DNA from: Lingula anatina
Taxonomy: Eukaryota; Brachiopoda; Lingulata; Lingulida; Lingulidae
Assembly (NCBI RefSeq): GCF_001039355.2
Contig: NW_019773748.1
Location: forward strand, 18,291-82,290
Direction: 5' to 3'
Length of the DNA stretch: 64,000 nt
This document shows, piece by piece, positions 60,101-64,000 of the stretch (the first letter of the stretch is position 1; each line of letters opens with the position of its first letter). The notes under the pieces are model-generated. The model searched no databases. It was not told the origin of the DNA and saw only the letters and a list, made by a program, of their open reading frames with translations. Position numbers and translations under genes: made by a program.

Positions 60101-60490
60101 AACTTTTCAAACCTTCTCTTTGTTGTTACACAAAAAGTCGTGAAAGTTCTTGAATTTTTTGTAAGTAGAATCCCCGTGTAAAACTTCAAAGTTTTTACTT
60201 TCTTTTTCCATAATCTCATGCTTGAAGTCTTTTCTTAATTTTTAGGCCCCGTACTATTCTTCAATTTTTTCTTCAAAGCTTTATAATGTTTTTTTTTTCT
60301 CGCATTTTTTACCCCCGAGTTCTATTTGCCGATAGTTCGTTATATCCGTTGTTTAACTAAGCATTTCTGTTTTTTATTAAAGCACCGTTGATCTCCTAAT
60401 ATTATAGTTTTTCTTCCCGCCTTCGAAATGTTCAGCGCAAATGCGGTGCCCTGCTTTTGATCCAAACTTGCTATATTTTTCTTTCTTTCT
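57125..60490. other. Non-coding stretch
   Basis: No gene recognised. It includes a poly-A/T run at 57540-57555, a diverged dispersed repeat C copy (58680-58733) and a single n at 60082. Confidence 0.5.
58680..58733 (+). repeat. Short dispersed repeat C, copy 3 (diverged)
   Basis: tgtgaatatttagtgg followed by gaccctggtagagggt matches copies at 49796 and, less fully, 11129. Confidence 0.55.
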
Positions 60491-60686
60491 ACCATATTTT
60501 TCATTCTAACGGGTTTGTTGGGAACTTATTAAACCTCATGTGTCGATCTCGCTTACTGTTATTGTAGTAGCGGGACAAGAAGCACGTAAACCCAGCCATG
60601 GTTTTAAGCACCGCTGTAAGTGTTTCGATGTAGCAGGGCTCCCCTACCCACAATGCAATTTCCATTTCCGGAAAAGATGAAAAAGG
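60491..60686 (+). repeat. Dispersed repeat D, copy 2
   Basis: Collinear with 14421-14624 over about 200 bp. It contains the palindrome tttccggaaa near its right end, absent from copy 1. Confidence 0.7.
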
Positions 60687-60948
60687 CTAATAGAGGTAAT
60701 GTTTTAGAGAAAGTAGTTACCATTAATCCTTCAGCCAGAGGCATATTAAATTAATGGCCTGGCCAGGGGGATTTTATAAAATACGTATAATATGTGATAA
60801 ATGGTAACAGATAATTTTCAACATTTGATAAAATATCCCTCATATTATTTTAGGTAACCAGTATCTTCTCATAGTTGACCAGCAGATAGAAGGCAAGTGG
60901 TCAGTTCCTTTGGCCATCATCACCATTGAGTTGTCTAAGCCTGCAAAA

Positions 60949-62626
60949 ATGGGAGAGTTTACCAGTGGAGGTGGGATTGACCATTGGGTAGTTCCCAATG
61001 ACCGTCAGTTAGCTCTAAGAGCCAGGTAAACTTGATAAAAAAAATGTTGACATAATGTTAACTAAATATCAGGCAGGAGGCACACTTTAGATCACCCTGA
61101 GCTTCAGAGATAACTTGAAACAAACCTCTACACTATAGCAACCCTTGTCATTTCAAGTAACCTCTGACCAGGTTCGTTAGGCCTGGCTCCCCGCCACTCA
61201 AATTTAAAGCCTTGGACTTATAGCAATATATTTGTTTTTCTTAAAACTAAGTTGTTAAATTTTCTGTTACTAATTGGGCCAAAATGGTTTTTGATAAATT
61301 TTAGGAAAGGAATTGGTTATCTGATAAAGCTAAAACGATATTGTTAGTAAAGCAGTTAGGTATTCCTTAGCCAGTGGCCAAATGAGATTGTAAACAGCAA
61401 CAAATAATAAATTGTAATCTGTAGAATATTTACTCTATTTGCAACAGTGCTGTGCTTGGTTTGCCCTCAGATGACAATGAATAAGTTGATTATAAATACC
61501 AACAGTTAAAAAAATAATTAAATGAATATTGGTTCTTGCCTTTTGCTTCCTGAAACTTTATATCTTAGAACACTATCATAGTAGTTTCCTGTGGAACAGA
61601 CTGAAAGTAATATAATCATTTGGTGAGCACATTTTCCGTTTGATAACAGTTTTAGTTGAAAATTGAAGGAGATTGTTTTTTAACCTCCTGGGTTTACTGA
61701 AACAATATGTTAGGTAACTCATCTTATTTGTAAAAAAATTCATCAAAGTAATGAGTTTTTCGCATCAATATATCCATTTATCTACCTTTTAAAGCCATCC
61801 CAAGTGAATAAATTCTCTTCAAATTGCAGTGCTCATTTCCTTCCTGTAATGTAGGATATTAACATTCATCTGCTTTCCAAACCGGTTTGTTTAGTTGATG
61901 AAGCACATTACATCACCTTTCCACCTGGCTTTAGAATTTGTAAGCAAGATCAAGATAAGTGCAGACTCAATACGTCAGCACATATATAGTGATTATCTGT
62001 ATCTGTTGTTATTGCTTTTGGATAATGCATTTTGTTATGGTCACTTTGACTCTTATCATATAATGGGAAAGTTAGTTAGTGTACCTTGTATTACCCAAGC
62101 CTCTTAATAGTGTTCAAAAACAGGATATAAACACCAGGCTGTTGTATATTAAGCACCTTACTAACTCATTGAAACCATGGTAACTATGAATATGGTGCAA
62201 TTTCAATGATTTCTCCCAAATAAGTTGTATTTTAGGTAAATTTGACAAAAACCACTCTGTAGATGATTTGTCATTTTTACTTGGACAACAACAAAAACAA
62301 AGTAAAAGGTTAACGTAAAATCTGTTTGTATGTATGGTTGGTTGATGACAAAATATGTCTGAAAAAAAAAGCACTGTCATTCACACAGGACATTATAATT
62401 TTGTTTCCAGAAGATAGATAACAAAAATTCCATAACACATACTATTTTCTTTATAAATACAAAGCATATTATGATATTGCAGGTTGGGCACAGGCTGGTC
62501 TGTCCATACCCACAAGCTTCAGACCTTCCACAAGAACCAGCAACTCAGTGTAGAGGAACAGGAACAAATTCTGAATGTCATACGCAGAGCAGAGAGGCTG
62601 GAGCTCATGGAACAGGAAAGGATTGG
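60949..62626 (+). CDS. Rabphilin/Noc2-family Rab effector, first two recognised coding exons (3' partial)
   Basis: Rab3/Rab27 effectors of this family act in regulated exocytosis at secretory vesicles. Exons: acceptor at 60852-60853, exon 60854-61025, and exon 62483-62626, phases matching. From ATG 60949 the protein starts MGEFTSGGGIDHW, then VVPNDRQLALRARLGTGWSV and, at the end of exon 2, EEQEQILNVIRRAERLELME followed by QERIG. This is the N-terminus and first Rab-binding helix; the spacing and the VPNDRQLALRA block resemble RPH3AL (Noc2) more than RPH3A. The FYVE-type zinc finger and any C2 domains lie right of the window, so the two cannot be separated. The frame is open upstream of the ATG to the acceptor, so an upstream coding exon is possible. 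The ATG start is preferred because it matches the short N-terminus of the family. Confidence 0.9.
61026..62482 (+). other. Rabphilin/Noc2-like gene intron
   Basis: Donor gtaaac at 61026, acceptor gcag ending at 62482. No repeat or exon recognised inside. Confidence 0.85.
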
Positions 62627-64000
62627 GTGCGTACTGAATTTGTATTAGAAATAAAGGTACAATTACAGGTTTATATTATGTTTCTATATATGTAGGTAGT
62701 TTTGCAATCCAGTTTTTCCCTACCCACTCAAAAAGAGAAGTGCTGGTAGTGCATGTAGAGATAGACTGTGGCCTAGTTTTACTTTCCAAATGGACGTGGG
62801 CTTCCCAAGTACAACTTCTTTTTTAACTTTTCATCAGCTTGTACCTTTCAAATACTTGATATTTGTTAAACTTACTGTGGTTTAGAAAGTGCAGCAGCAT
62901 TTACAGAGGAAAAATGCAGAACTGGCTTAAACAGCCATAAGTCATTATAGGACCACTGCTGGTGACATACACATGCGTTGCTGCACAGTTGTCAGGGAGT
63001 ACAGGTAGCCAGGAACACCAAATGTTTGGACAACATGATGTGGGGTTTCTCTTTACTGACAATTTGATATTTTCCTACAATGCAGCTGATATTTAGACTA
63101 AGGAATGATTGATCCAATGATCCACTATCACATAAAATGTAATACAGTGTTCACACACCTGTAGACTGCATGTATGGTAGGTGGGCCCACAATTCTGGAA
63201 GATAAGTCTACATGTTTTAGGACAATGATATAAGAATTTCAGGACAAAAAAGTGCCTATGTTTTTCATCAAGTTTTATCAAAGAATGTATTGCAAGAATA
63301 TCTTAAAAAAGTAATTAAAGGATGTCTTGGTCCAAGTATATAACCAATTCTTTTTTATGTCATGATTACTTCTTTCAGGGTATTGTAAGCCTGTATTATC
63401 ATCCAGAAATAAGGTTTTCCTGCATATAATTTTTTAATAATGCATCTTTCCTTGCATTGATTTAAAACAAAAATCCCCAGGAAGATATGAAATATCAGTG
63501 TTTATATTTCTTGTTATAATCTATTAGCATAGGCAACTCAAAGCTTTGGTCATCAGTTTAACATCTTTCTATTTTGAGGCAAGATAGCAATCGGTATGAG
63601 GCACATGTTCATCCCTGAACAAGATTTTATCATGAAAACTGGCATAGTTGACCACAAATCAATGGGCTACAATCCTGTGCTGTCATTTTTGTTAAATGTT
63701 TTTGTTATGGAGTTATGAGCCCCTAACTACAGATTTTCATTTAACAAAGGTATTTTTTTGCTTTATTAACAATAAAGTATCCTTAAAGGCATGACAACTC
63801 TTCATTTTGGTGGGAAGAGTGCCATAAAATCAATTTTCCTGGGATAAACAACAATCTTCCCATACTTTCTAATGGTTAATGAATCCATTCCAACATTCAA
63901 AGATAGGCTGTTTTTATGTACAGACACAGATGTGTCTGTACATATTGCCATCACCTGCGTCTGTCGTCGCCGTCGCCGTTCATGTCGCCGTCGATGTCGC
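62627..64000 (+). other. Rabphilin/Noc2-like gene intron, continuing past the window
   Basis: Donor gtgcgt at 62627. No continuation of the Rab-binding domain is found before the window ends. Repeat G occupies its right edge. Confidence 0.7.
63917..64000 (+). repeat. Palindrome-led repeat G, second copy, with cgtcgccg tail
   Basis: Bases 63917-63942 are the same 12-bp-arm palindrome as at 46261-46286. gccatcacctgcgtctgtcg then matches, followed by a (GTCGCC)-like run to the window edge. The tail suggests the repeat carries a simple-sequence end. Confidence 0.85.

Noticed and set aside
1-64000. CRISPR arrays, operons, tRNA or rRNA genes
   Set aside because: No regular spacer-repeat arrays, no tRNA A/B boxes with a foldable cloverleaf and no rRNA blocks were seen; the gene structures are eukaryotic.

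Overview
The window is nuclear DNA of an intron-rich animal, most likely an invertebrate. It is AT-rich, has GT-AG introns with polypyrimidine tracts, and carries many small foldback transposons, microsatellites and a decayed LINE. The gene content is metazoan. I cannot tell a lophotrochozoan from an invertebrate deuterostome from the sequence alone. Four protein-coding genes can be supported; two are cut by the window edges.

Layout: (1) 185-1559 (+) is the last four coding exons of PRPF8, the central U5 snRNP protein, ending in the Jab1/MPN domain and C-terminal tail. (2) 4675-8447 (-) is a complete nine-exon coding region for a 547-residue SLC22-family transporter, convergent with PRPF8. 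Its 5' UTR is spliced, and a possible first exon lies near 21.1 kb. (3) 29722-47004 (+) is a very large C2H2 zinc finger gene of about 4,760 residues and roughly 54 fingers. One uninterrupted exon of 11.6 kb supplies most of it. The central part is a two-finger module repeated six times, and the protein carries a SUMO-interacting-type motif and several SUMO-acceptor consensus sites. (4) 60949-62626 (+) is the first two coding exons of a rabphilin/Noc2 (RPH3A/RPH3AL) Rab effector that runs off the right edge.

The transporter and zinc finger genes may share a CpG-containing divergent promoter near 21.05-21.80 kb. A CRE-bearing promoter-like segment near 50.5-50.7 kb may serve the rabphilin gene. 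The four genes do not form a pathway. PRPF8 and RPH3AL both lie in human 17p13.3, so the linkage may be ancestral.

The spaces between genes are rich in mobile elements: two MITE families with TWA target duplications (PIF/Harbinger-like; three and six copies), three other foldback elements, a CR1/Jockey-like LINE 3' end with a tandemly duplicated 198-bp tail, unclassified dispersed repeats, and two striking hairpins. Four isolated single n characters (19421, 27092, 46344, 60082) look like closed assembly joins. The one at 46344 falls inside the zinc finger gene beside an inserted repeat.
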